Assembly: GCA_023212725.1 (NCBI GenBank)
Contig: JALBYF010000039.1
Location: forward strand, 62,001-126,000
Reading direction: 5' to 3'
DNA length: 64,000 bases
DNA from: Tranzscheliella williamsii
Lineage: Eukaryota > Basidiomycota > Ustilaginomycetes > Ustilaginales > Ustilaginaceae
The position numbers were made by a program, and so were the translations under genes. Numbering within the stretch: position 1 is the first letter of the stretch; every line of letters begins with the position of its first letter. Positions 49,654 through 58,734 of this stretch are shown one piece after another. The notes beneath the pieces are model-generated. The model did no database searches, had not been told where the DNA came from, and saw only the letters and a program-made list of their open reading frames with translations.

Positions 49654-50783
49654 GGTAGATGCGTGACGCAGGGACGGAGATAGGGCAGAGCGGGATATAG
49701 GGTTGGACCAAGAACAATAGTAGAGTAGGATATACGCCTCGAAGAACAGTGTGTTACCTGAACACTCTTGGAACTGCGAGGCGAATGATCGACGCAGGGA
49801 AAAATGGAAGACGGCTGGTGGAATTCGTGCGGACGAGACGGAGGACGTGCAGACGGATTGGTCACTGAAGAGCAGCTGAGTAGGGACTGAAGCGTTGAGG
49901 CAGCAGAGAAGAAGAACCGGCTTGATCTCTGGAGGGATAATGGTGTGATGCGATGGATAGGGTGGAAACGAACGTGCAGTGATGGTGTGGAAGGTACGAG
50001 CGGGGACCGAATGGAGAGAGAGGTGATGGTACGGAGCCAGTCAGAAGAGCAAAGCGAACTAACATGTCAACTCTCGCCGAGGGCAGTGGAAAGGGGCACT
50101 AAGAGGCAACAACGACTTGGGCACCAGCTGGGAAACTATTTTCGCGCTATTCAAAACAGAATACAAGTCCCATTGTATACAGCAAAGAAGTACGTGCCAT
50201 GTGTTCAGTAAACTAGCCAGGTGAATAGTAGGGATCGCCTTTCGTGCCTTCCCATCTGAACCCGATGGCCTACTCGTGCGTGAAGAACCTCTTTGCACAA
50301 CTTCAAATCGGGAGATGTGTTCTTGTCTCTCAGCTTGCAAATCGGGAGAAGGGAAGGCGTCTATGCCCTGAGGACGTTGCCTTGTGAAGGCTGTTTGTGC
50401 GGAGAGTGGATCTGCATCGAGTCCTCATCAGTGTATTGCTTGTGAGACTGAGCAGCTCAAGAAGCGATTGTCGCTGACCAACATGCATCTGGCAGTCTTG
50501 AGGCGTGTAGAAACAGCGAAGCCAGCGTCTGCTGCCAATACGTGAGCTGTGCTTGCCATTGAACTGGATCCATGATGGCCAAGTACTGAGCAGCATAGTG
50601 GGGTCTCTGTCTTCGTGGGCAGTGATCAGAGAGAGAGAGGAGACCCCAGCTCCTCACAAGCAGTGTGGGTGTGTATCTGTTCTGTTGCGCCGAGAGTATA
50701 TGCGCTCTGGGTTGGGGGGGGGGGCAAGCACTGCTTCATGGGGAAGGGTATGCGTCTTCCGATGACGGAAGCCTGCGCGTGTG
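49654..50783. other. Intergenic region OPY2/lipoate ligase
   Basis: Contains the OPY2 promoter and the lipoate-ligase 3' end. An 11-nt G run lies at 50714-50724. ORFs such as 50059-50340 minus have no domain. No gene is seen. Confidence 0.5.
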
Positions 50784-52052
50784 CTACAATACAGTGCGCA
50801 GCCAGGTGAGCAACTGTGCTTGCGCTTTTGAGCGGGGGGGAGAGCTGTTGCGGAGGGGTACGGGCTCGGTGTGCGGGCCCCATGGTGGTGGGGTGGCGAG
50901 CTGGTCGTACTTCCTGCCTGCTAGCTGGGCGACGAGCGAGCGCACCTCGGACTCTGTCTCGCTGTGGGGGAATCTGGCGTCGTGGAGCGTGGCGTCGAGG
51001 ATGATGCCGTTCTTGGCGTGGATGTCGATGGCGAAGGGGCCCCATTTGGACGGTTCTGACGCGGGGTCGATGTGGCGGGGGTCGTGGAGCGGGACGCGAT
51101 GCGTGAACTCGGGCGTCTGCCCAAAGACCCACTCCCAGCTCTGAAGCTCGGTGTAGTTGTCGCGCAGCTTCCACCTGCCGGTATTGAGCTCCTTGTCGTC
51201 CAGCATGCGTTCGTCGACGGTGGTGACGCGGAGCGGCGGGGAGGAGTGGTGCTGGTAGGTGCGTTTGAACTCGGCCAGGACGGCGCGGACGAACGAGTCG
51301 TGGGAGAGCGCAGCGGTGCGGTCGGGGAACACGTCCGCGAGGTTGGCAACGGGGGCGGGGACGGAGGCGACGCCCTTGGAGACGAGCGCGGTGCCGCGCG
51401 AGTTGTGCAGAGCCGTGCCGAGGCTGCCAAGCGCTGCGGAGAGGAGCATGGTGCCGTGGTGGTAGGCGCGCGCGTTGACCAGCTTGTAGGCGCTGCCGGA
51501 GACCTTGCGTTCTTCGCCGACGGGGTCCAAGCCGGGGCGGAGGCGGATGCAGATGTCGTTGCGCGCGTTTACATAGGCGCCCTTGCCGTCTGTCAGCCCG
51601 GTGTCGCTGAGTTGCAGCCCCACGGGCGCGGCGTTGAGCGCGCGGACGACCAGCTCGGCATGGGTGCGCCGCTCGAACGCCTGGCGCGCAACATGGAACG
51701 AGTAGTTGCTATTCCCCAGGTCGTGGTACACCGTCCCACCGCCCGACCTCCGCCGCACCATCGGCACCCCGATCGCCCGCATCCCCGTCGCGTTCAGCTC
51801 CTTCCACGGGTTCTGGTTCCGCCCCACCACCACGCACGCCGCATTGCGGTACAGAAAGCACACCGGCACCTCCGCAGGCCGCGTCCGGAACAGGTGGTCC
51901 TCCATCGCCAGATTGAACCACGCATCCGTCGACGTCGACACATACGCCTCCGCGCCCCGCCCCGCCGCCGAGCTCATCCACGCCACCCTCGTCAATGCAC
52001 CCGGCACCGCACCCCCCAACACTCCCCACCGCCCGGCCCTGGCTACGAGCAT
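50784..52052 (-). CDS. AIM22: Lipoate-protein ligase A family protein (mitochondrial)
   Basis: Predicted to attach lipoate (or octanoate) to E2 and H-protein lysines in mitochondria. The protein is 422 aa. The N-terminus is Arg/Ala/Gly-rich with no acidic residue for the first 34 positions, consistent with a mitochondrial presequence. The catalytic domain has YRNAACVVVGRNQNPWKE, RRSGGGTVYHDLGNSNYSF (the lipoyl-AMP loop) and RKVSGSAYKL with the catalytic Lys, then HHGTMLL. The C-terminal part (RWKLRDNYTELQSWEWVFGQTPEFTHRV) resembles the ligase accessory domain, so it may be a full ligase rather than only a transferase. GC content is high, with strong G/C third positions. It is a single exon. 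Confidence 0.9.
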   Translation of the reverse strand: MLVARAGRWGVLGGAVPGALTRVAWMSSAAGRGAEAYVSTSTDAWFNLAMEDHLFRTRPAEVPVCFLYRNAACVVVGRNQNPWKELNATGMRAIGVPMVRRRSGGGTVYHDLGNSNYSFHVARQAFERRTHAELVVRALNAAPVGLQLSDTGLTDGKGAYVNARNDICIRLRPGLDPVGEERKVSGSAYKLVNARAYHHGTMLLSAALGSLGTALHNSRGTALVSKGVASVPAPVANLADVFPDRTAALSHDSFVRAVLAEFKRTYQHHSSPPLRVTTVDERMLDDKELNTGRWKLRDNYTELQSWEWVFGQTPEFTHRVPLHDPRHIDPASEPSKWGPFAIDIHAKNGIILDATLHDARFPHSETESEVRSLVAQLAGRKYDQLATPPPWGPHTEPVPLRNSSPPRSKAQAQLLTWLRTVL

Positions 52053-52632
52053 CGTGCGCGCGTCGCTGGAAAACGCCTCTCCCTCGCGCTGCGCAACCCA
52101 ATCGTCACTACCTTGGCGTTCGCAACCCCACCGCCGTCAGCACCGCTCCCTAGCCAGCTCGTCTTTCGGCGCCACGGTAAGGAATAATCAGATCGTGGTG
52201 GACATCTGCGCACAAGATTCCAAGCGCGAACCCGCCATACAGTGGAAAATTCGCGCTTGGCTCCTTGTAAATAGCCAATTGGAACTTACTCTGCTTCGCG
52301 GGTCACGCTGCCCCCCCGTGGCCACTCCTCGAGTCCCACTCCTTCTGCAACGGTCGAAGCTCACGGCAAACGCAAGACACACACCAACGGCAGCAGCTAC
52401 TGCACCTCTGGTGAGAGGGAAAGATCGAAGAAAATGAGCAAATGCAATGAAGGAGTAGGGTCCACTGTCGAACCAAAATCACTACTAGACAAGGAGCGAC
52501 AGAACGGCTGTCACCGAAGGATGCTGGGGGAATGCGTGGAATCGAGGCATCGATGTAGTGTCCGTCTGAGGGGTAAAGAGAAGCTGGATGGGGTGCATAG
52601 GGGGGGGGGGGGGAGCGATGCGCGTGCGACGT
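52053..52632. other. Intergenic region lipoate ligase/GPI glycoprotein
   Basis: 580 nt holding the lipoate-ligase promoter and the glycoprotein 3'UTR. A run of 14 G lies at 52600-52613. No gene is seen. Confidence 0.5.
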
Positions 52633-53748
52633 CTACAGAAGCATGGCCCCGGCGACGATAGCGGCAGCAGCGAGGCCGATGGCAGGGGCGAGCATGGGAG
52701 CTGCGCCGCTGGACGAGCCCGAGCCGGAAGCCGAGGCGGAGCCCGAGGCAGAGGCGGCGTTGTTGGCGGCGCTGGCCTTGGCGCCCTTGGAGCTTGCGCT
52801 GCTCTTGGCGGCGGAGCTGGACTGGACGGCGAGCGAACTGATGCCGTTCGAGATGGTTGCGGTGGTCTGGCAGTTGGAGGTGGAGGGGGTCGAGTAGGCG
52901 GCGGTGGGGGTGGTCTGGTCGGGCGAGCCATTGGTGAAAGAGTAGGTGGAGCCGCCGGCGACGTAGGTTCCAGTGTAGTACTGGACAAAGGTCGAGGTCT
53001 CGCTGTTGCCCTCAGGGTAGAGGCCTGGCGGGTAGGCAGAGTCGCCGTCGCAGGTCTCAAACACGTTGTCGTCGTAGTTGCCGGGCATGACAAAGTTGCA
53101 GCCCATCACATCGAGCGTATGCTGGCACTCGAGAGCGGTCGGCGCCTGCTCGGAGCCGGCGATGCAGACACGGAAGCAGACCTGGGTGGCCGAGATGTAG
53201 TTCATCCACTCCTCGTAAAACACGTCCTGGCCCGAGATGTTGGAGGTGACGTTGCCGCCGACGGGGTTGCCCATGTTGGTGGCGCCGTGCGGGTCGAGCT
53301 CGCCTCCTTCGTCGTCCGCCTGCAGGCCGATGCTGGTGAAGTCGCCCATGGCCATGAGCTGGACATAGAGGGGCGTCTTGACAAAGTGGGCTCCGGTGAC
53401 GGTGCCATCGGGGATGACGCGCGCGTTGTTGCGTGCTTTGGTGCACCAGGCGACGGTGATCTCTTCGACATTGGCAATGGGCTCGCCGGTGCCAGGCGGA
53501 CCAAACGTGCACCAATCATCGACCGAGTTGATCGAGGCGAGTCGCGAGGTGGAAGTCTGGTTGATGGGGGTATTGAGCGACGGGGCATCCGGGTTGGTAG
53601 GCCCATTGCGGTTGGTTGACTTGACACCCGGGTAATCAGCGCTGGCCGTGCCATACTCGAACGCAGGCACCGAATCGGCCGCCATCGAAGCGGAAGCGGC
53701 CAAAGCGATGACGCCAGCAAGCGCCGAGAGCGTCTTGGTGAACATCAT
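52633..53748 (-). CDS. Secreted GPI-anchored glycoprotein, macrophage-activating-glycoprotein-like
   Basis: Cell-surface protein of 371 aa. Signal peptide at about 1-23 (MMFTKTLSALAGVIALAASASMA). The folded part (about 70-290) contains SVDDWCTFGPPGTGEPIANVEEITVAWCTK, VQLMAMGDFTSIGLQADDEGGELDPHG, and Cys-rich CFRVCIAGSEQAPTALECQHTLDVMGCNF; this matches a fungal family often labelled macrophage-activating glycoprotein. Several N-x-S/T sites are present (NQT, NVT, NGS). The C-terminus is a Ser/Ala/Gly stalk (about 305-350) ending in a hydrophobic segment without charged residues, as expected for GPI attachment. The biochemical function of this family is unknown to me. It is a single exon, with no effector-type neighbours. 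Confidence 0.82.
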   Translation of the reverse strand: MMFTKTLSALAGVIALAASASMAADSVPAFEYGTASADYPGVKSTNRNGPTNPDAPSLNTPINQTSTSRLASINSVDDWCTFGPPGTGEPIANVEEITVAWCTKARNNARVIPDGTVTGAHFVKTPLYVQLMAMGDFTSIGLQADDEGGELDPHGATNMGNPVGGNVTSNISGQDVFYEEWMNYISATQVCFRVCIAGSEQAPTALECQHTLDVMGCNFVMPGNYDDNVFETCDGDSAYPPGLYPEGNSETSTFVQYYTGTYVAGGSTYSFTNGSPDQTTPTAAYSTPSTSNCQTTATISNGISSLAVQSSSAAKSSASSKGAKASAANNAASASGSASASGSGSSSGAAPMLAPAIGLAAAAIVAGAMLL

Positions 53749-55626
53749 AATGGCCGAACGAGGTACGAAAGAAGGTAGAGGACGGGGTAGTGCGCGAAGG
53801 TGGTGTTACTGGTGGAAGGGAAGGAACGGTGAGCTACGACGAGGATGAAGACACGGGAAGCACGGGAGTAGCGATGATCAGTTGAAGAGAGAAGGGAGGA
53901 GTGGATCGAACTACAAGAGGCAGGACCTTTCAGGGCGCGGGGCGAGACTTGCGCCTCACTGCCGGCGGCACGTGCCAAAGCGAGCAACGGCATGAGGAGC
54001 GGCGACTGTGAAGGCAGACAAAGGGGGACTCAGCATGCATACAACCTCGTGTGCACAGACGTTACATTTCTGAGAAATCGTTCTTTGCATCCAAGACGTC
54101 GCAAGATGTACAGTACCCCTACTGTCACTGTAAGTACTCGTACTGTTCAGTATAAGTGCCCATACCGTTCAGGGTAAGTATAGCTGACGGGTGGCATTAC
54201 AAGATCAGCGGTGCAGCGATGGATGGGCCGGCCATGCGCAGCAGAGCTTAGTGTCCGGTGGCGAACTGCAGTACCATTTTCCGAAAGAATGAGACTGCAG
54301 GACGAAGTCAGGTTTTCTAGGAAAGAAGCGAGCCGAAAAGGCAACTAGGCGGCGATAAGCAGGAAGGGGCAACGCCGACCGTATGGCTGTGCTGTGTTTC
54401 TGCAGTATGGCCGCTAAGTGTTGGCTCATCCGAGCTGGTGAAGTGATCAGACTGCCTCGTGATTCACTGATTTCGAGCATCGCCTAGCCAGCTAGCTTTG
54501 TTGCTTTATCTGCGCGCTTGCCATGCACGTAGCAGCATTCTAATGCATCTACTTGTCCGTGCTATTACGCCAAGTTTACGCTTCAGAACTATGATCGCCC
54601 ACTGGCACCGGCAACTAATCTCACTACTGTTGAGCACGGCCTTCGTGCCTGCCCATCTACAGCCTTGGGCCAAGATAAGGCAAAGTGGGGCTGGGGAGGG
54701 CGGGCTGTTGCTTTGCTGTCAAGGTCAGCCGCCATGTGAGGTGTATGTGCTAGGGATGCCGAGAGGAGCTGCCGCGCAATTTTGTGCCGTGCTTAGGCCG
54801 TTGTTGTGCCGTGCCGTGCCGTGCCGCTACGGTTCGCCGCCGGCATGTAAGCCCTCTATTGCAGGCTTAAGTCAACCTAACTTAAGTTATAATTACGCTA
54901 CTTGCACCCGAGTCTGTTCCAAATATAGCGATCCGATCGGCGCGAATTTCAAACATGTCGCCGAGTGGTTTCGCAGCTCATCGTAGAACGATCGGCATAC
55001 GACCGATCAGGGCGCTTGCCGGCCGATTCGTCTGAATCGGGTCGTCAAGTCCCCACTCTCTAAATACTCCGCTTTCGATTCCTTACACTTAGATCGGAAG
55101 ATACGCATTAGCTGTACAAGTGGCAGATGATACGATGACATGTGTAGGGGATCTACTTCTGTGCACCGCCATGTAAAAGGTGGACCGTCACTTTAACACG
55201 GCTTAGAACCGAGAAGGAACGAAGTCAGTATGTTAAGTCGTGTAACTGATGGTGACTCAGCCTTACTCAGCGTTTTCACGTGCTGGGCTCGACTGGCATC
55301 CACGCTCTTTTCGTTGGGCTTTTGACAGCCATGACGACATTCACGCCCTTAATGCAAGCCAAGGATCTCTCTCCACGTCGACTCCCCGTCTCCTCCCATG
55401 CCTTTTTGGGGCGGACTAACAGCGTAACCGGGTCTAGCGTCTGCGCAACGGTTTGGCGTGTGGCTACGGGTGTAGTTCCTTCTTCTTCCGCAGGCCTGCT
55501 TCTTCCTCGCCACCACCGACCATCCTTTTACGTTTGCCACTCACCTCGTGAACGAACCTTTTTTAGCGTTTACTAGCCCTTGGCCACTTTGTATCCTCTT
55601 TCGATCGGCGAAGCCATACTCCAAGC
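53749..55626. other. Long intergenic region, GPI glycoprotein/J-protein
   Basis: 1.9 kb. The glycoprotein promoter is on the left and the J-protein leader on the right. It holds imperfect tandem copies of TACTGTTCAGTATAAGT / TACCGTTCAGGGTAAGT at 54136-54180, a short GTGCC tandem at 54807-54825, and two GATCGG-based inverted repeats at 54990-55040. The ORF at 54498-54986 (162 codons) overlaps these repeats and is not convincing. Confidence 0.5.
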
Positions 55627-56382
55627 ATGAGCGCACCTCTGCCAGACTATTATCGCACACTGGGAGTTTCGCCCACTGCCTCGTCCTCGGAGGTCAAGGA
55701 GGCCTACAAGCGTCGGTCGCTCAAGACTCATCCTGATCGCTTCCCCAACGCCACCCCGGTCGAGCGGCAGAGGTACACACAGAAGTTTCAGACGCTCGCC
55801 GACGCCTATTACGTTCTTTCGGACACGGAGCGGCGACGAGAGTACGATCAGCTACGAAGGTCACGGCCCTCAAGCGACTACTTTTTCAACAGCGCCGCTG
55901 ACGACGACGACGACGGAGCGGAAGCCGCTTCCGAGTTCAACGAAAAGGAACAGGCTTACTCTGCCAACTTTTTCCAGTCCTTTTTCCCCGGTGCTTTCAA
56001 GCAGCAAGGCGCCGCCGATCCGTCCTCTAACGCTTCTCACGGCGACAACGACCGACGCGGTGCTGGAAGCAGCCAGCCAGAGGCGGACGGCATCTTTACG
56101 AGCGTATTCGAAGAGCTACTACGCCCCGAGGTGCAACGCGTGGCGCCTTTCTGGAAGTGGGTGGGAGGAGCCTCGGGCACGGCGCTCGGTTTCATCGTGG
56201 GTAACTACCCCGGTGCGCTCGCGGGGGCGTTTGCAGGCAGCCAGCTAGGCCGCATTCGAGACGCCAAGGGCAAGAGCGTTGCTGAGGTGTTCATGGGCCT
56301 GGGTGCCGGTCAGCGTGCCGAAGTTCTTTCTCGTCTTTTACAGCGTCTTTTCAGCCAGCAGTCCGGCCCCATCCCCCAGTAA
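55627..56382 (+). CDS. J-domain (DnaJ/Hsp40) protein with C-terminal glycine-rich hydrophobic region
   Basis: Hsp70 co-chaperone of 251 aa. The J domain is at 6-72 with the invariant H35-P36-D37 (KTHPDRFP) and LADAYYVLSDTERRREYDQL. The middle is acidic (DDDDDGAEAASEF). The C-terminal part, about 180-215 (WKWVGGASGTALGFIVGNYPGALAGAFAGSQLGRIRDAKGKS), has GxxxG-like glycine spacing and resembles glycine-zipper membrane segments seen in some class C J-proteins. Membrane or ER/mitochondrial placement is therefore possible but not shown. No zinc-finger domain is present, so it is a class C type. It is a single exon. The next ORF starts only 35 nt after the stop. Confidence 0.88.
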   Translation: MSAPLPDYYRTLGVSPTASSSEVKEAYKRRSLKTHPDRFPNATPVERQRYTQKFQTLADAYYVLSDTERRREYDQLRRSRPSSDYFFNSAADDDDDGAEAASEFNEKEQAYSANFFQSFFPGAFKQQGAADPSSNASHGDNDRRGAGSSQPEADGIFTSVFEELLRPEVQRVAPFWKWVGGASGTALGFIVGNYPGALAGAFAGSQLGRIRDAKGKSVAEVFMGLGAGQRAEVLSRLLQRLFSQQSGPIPQ

Positions 56383-56417
56383 TCGACTTTTCCTAGATCG
56401 AACCACAGGGCAGAGCC

Positions 56418-57545
56418 ATGCGTACGCATACGCGTTCGAGAAAGGGCTCCGAGCCCCGGGCCAAGCCCGCCTTGCCTGCTCTCGCTCCTTCGGGCTCTTC
56501 TCCCTCTGATCCGTCTCGCATCCGGTTACCGTCGCCAATGGGAACGGACGCTGAAGGAGAAGCAGAAGAGATAGCTGCGGTTCAAGCCGACATGGAGGAG
56601 GATGATGCAGAAAGCCTCACGGAGGCAGCACTTGAAGAATTGGATTTGGGCATTTGCGAAGACGAAGATAGCGACGGCTATTCTGGCACACGCGCACGAC
56701 GGATGCATAGCATGCTTCATGCCTATGCCTTTGCCAACGCGGAACATCTGCCAAACACCGAGGTCCCCTCGTATGTGGCCAAGGATGATTTGCGAACGCG
56801 CCAAATGATTCTGGAAACGTTGTATGGCGACCATCGGCTGACGGCGACACAGGAAGGAAAGGACCGGCTCTACGAACAGATTAGGGTATCAATGCTACGC
56901 TTCGAGCAGGAGAAAAACAGTTGCACAGTTGCCACTCCACAGATGCGTCCAAGCTGCGATGCGTACGATGGAGAAGAGGAGGAAGACAGACTGAGCGCCT
57001 TTGAATGGGCCAGTTCGGATGAAGAAGAGCCGCTGAAGCCGGAGCCGCCGCTGCGGTCAGGCGTCGATACTGATGGCGAGACACGGCGGGGACTGCTGGC
57101 CGAGGATGCGATCCCTGGAAGCGACACGTTGAACTGGGTTCATCGGAACGTGGCGGAGCAGCTTACAGGGAAGCTGGACCGGTTCTTGGGGGGTGTGCAG
57201 GCGGAGACGTGGGATCCGAGCTCGCTGGTAGCGCTGGGTTGTTTTGTCGACGAGTATACGCGGGCGGCGGCGAGCGAGGCCGTAGCGGGCCGGATGGCGG
57301 CATTGCGCCGGCTCGAGCAGGCGCGCGAGCAGGGCTTGGAGCCCCGCGTTGCAACCACGCCAGCGGCGCAGCGAGCAAGCCTGATCGCGCGCGCTAAAAA
57401 GCTGGCGCACGAAGTGGACGCACTCACCCGGCGCGGCCGCAAGGGCCGTCGCGGATCCAAACTCGACAGGCTGCAGCACGAGCTCCGCCAGACGCGTGCC
57501 CAGCTCCAGCAGAGCCGCACCAGCAGCAGCGCTGCCAAGCCCTAG
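56418..57545 (+). CDS. Unknown protein, acidic N-terminal half, helical basic C-terminus
   Basis: A 375-aa ORF that I do not recognise. An alternative start is the ATG at 56538 (MGTDAEGE, 335 aa), which avoids the unlikely Arg/Ser/Pro-rich beginning. Seen: acidic segment (MEEDDAESLTEAALEELDLGICEDEDSDG), then a predicted helical region with VPSYVAKDDLRTRQMILETLYGDHRLTATQEGKDRLYEQI that looks folded, an acidic linker (EEEEDRLSAFEWASSDEEEP), and a C-terminal Ala/Arg/Leu-rich part with heptad-like spacing and a basic RRGRKGRRGSK patch. This mix suggests a nuclear protein, but that is a guess. Codon use is GC-rich, like its neighbours, which supports real coding. It lies 35 nt downstream of the J-protein stop on the same strand. 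Confidence 0.65.
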   Translation: MRTHTRSRKGSEPRAKPALPALAPSGSSPSDPSRIRLPSPMGTDAEGEAEEIAAVQADMEEDDAESLTEAALEELDLGICEDEDSDGYSGTRARRMHSMLHAYAFANAEHLPNTEVPSYVAKDDLRTRQMILETLYGDHRLTATQEGKDRLYEQIRVSMLRFEQEKNSCTVATPQMRPSCDAYDGEEEEDRLSAFEWASSDEEEPLKPEPPLRSGVDTDGETRRGLLAEDAIPGSDTLNWVHRNVAEQLTGKLDRFLGGVQAETWDPSSLVALGCFVDEYTRAAASEAVAGRMAALRRLEQAREQGLEPRVATTPAAQRASLIARAKKLAHEVDALTRRGRKGRRGSKLDRLQHELRQTRAQLQQSRTSSSAAKP

Positions 57546-58734
57546 CCATCCCTACTTCCCATTCCCGACCATCCCTTTCTCCTTTTTCCCTTTTCTTCCC
57601 CCCCCCACCCGGTACTGCGGCGCACTTAGTAGAATCACAAGAATCCATCCATTTTCCTCTTATTCTTTCTATTAGCGCTGGACGCGGTCTATGGACATGT
57701 GCGTGGCGAGGGATGTGAGCATACGGTTAGGGTCAGGGGTAGACCCCGATGGCTCCCGATGGGATCAGGGTGGACGGCCATGCAGTTGGTTCAGAGCTAC
57801 TTGGTAGCGGCCATGCGGCGCGAAGGCTGTGCTGCGCGTAGCTGCGGGCGGGGGCGATGGCCGGCGGAATCCACGCGCTGCCCGGAGCGAGGCGGTGCTT
57901 GGCGTGCGCCTGCGCTGCTGTGCTGGTAGCGCGCCGTCGCAAAACACGTACGAAAGAAGCGCATGCCCGACCGACATGCATAAAATGGAGCTATTTACAT
58001 CTTTTCCCACCAAGGCCGAGGCCTCACCCCTACACAGTCGTGAGACGCTTCGGTGTACCGCCAACTGGCCCCGCTTGCCGCTTGCTGCTTGCCGCTTTCT
58101 CGCTTCTCGGCCAACAGCCCGCTGCCACGCTGCCTGCGTTCTTATTATCCGCCTGCCCGTTGCATCGGCGCCGGCAAACTCATTATTGCGCCGACGCAGT
58201 GCCTCGCCTCACCTTGCCTGTGCCTATCTGATTCTATGCTCTTTCTTCTGCTGTCGTCATAATCCCAATTTCTCGCACCGCAATCACAGCGGCTATCACA
58301 ATCGCAATCCAATCCAATCCGTCACTTCACAACCACGAAAAAACGTTGCAGAAGATTGGATCACATGGGACTGTGCCTAAGCCTGCGATAACACTTTTCC
58401 ATTCACTTTCCACCTTCGCACTTCACCTTCGCACGTTGCCCTTCCCTTTGGCCCCCTTCTCTTTGCTTGAAGGCAGACTCGACCGTAGAGAGTGTCGACG
58501 AGCAGCCGCCTCCCCCACAACGCTTGGTTTGCTTGACCGATCCGGAGAGAGTACGTTCACGGTGAACCTCTGTGGAGCCGGCTCTCCACCGCAGCTTGCC
58601 TCCTATCCTGCTTCCATTGGCCCTGCCACAAAACTGCTCTCTCCGCGAACGCCCCTCTCGTCCTGCCTCCATCATCACCTAGCGCTGCTCTGCTAAGCTC
58701 GAGGCCGTCGATCCTCTTTTCTTCTCTATCCAGC
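57546..58734. other. Intergenic region upstream of the GT31-like gene
   Basis: 1.2 kb containing the promoter and a C/T-rich leader (58380-58734) of the downstream gene. A pyrimidine run with 8 C is at 57599-57606. No gene is recognised among the short ORFs. Confidence 0.5.

Noticed and set aside
51072..52187. 371-codon plus-strand ORF over the lipoate ligase
   Set aside because: A shadow of the GC-rich ligase gene; Arg/Pro/His-rich end, no motif.
54498..54986. 162-codon ORF before the J-protein gene
   Set aside because: Runs through short tandem repeats; Cys/Ala-rich nonsense-like translation without a domain.
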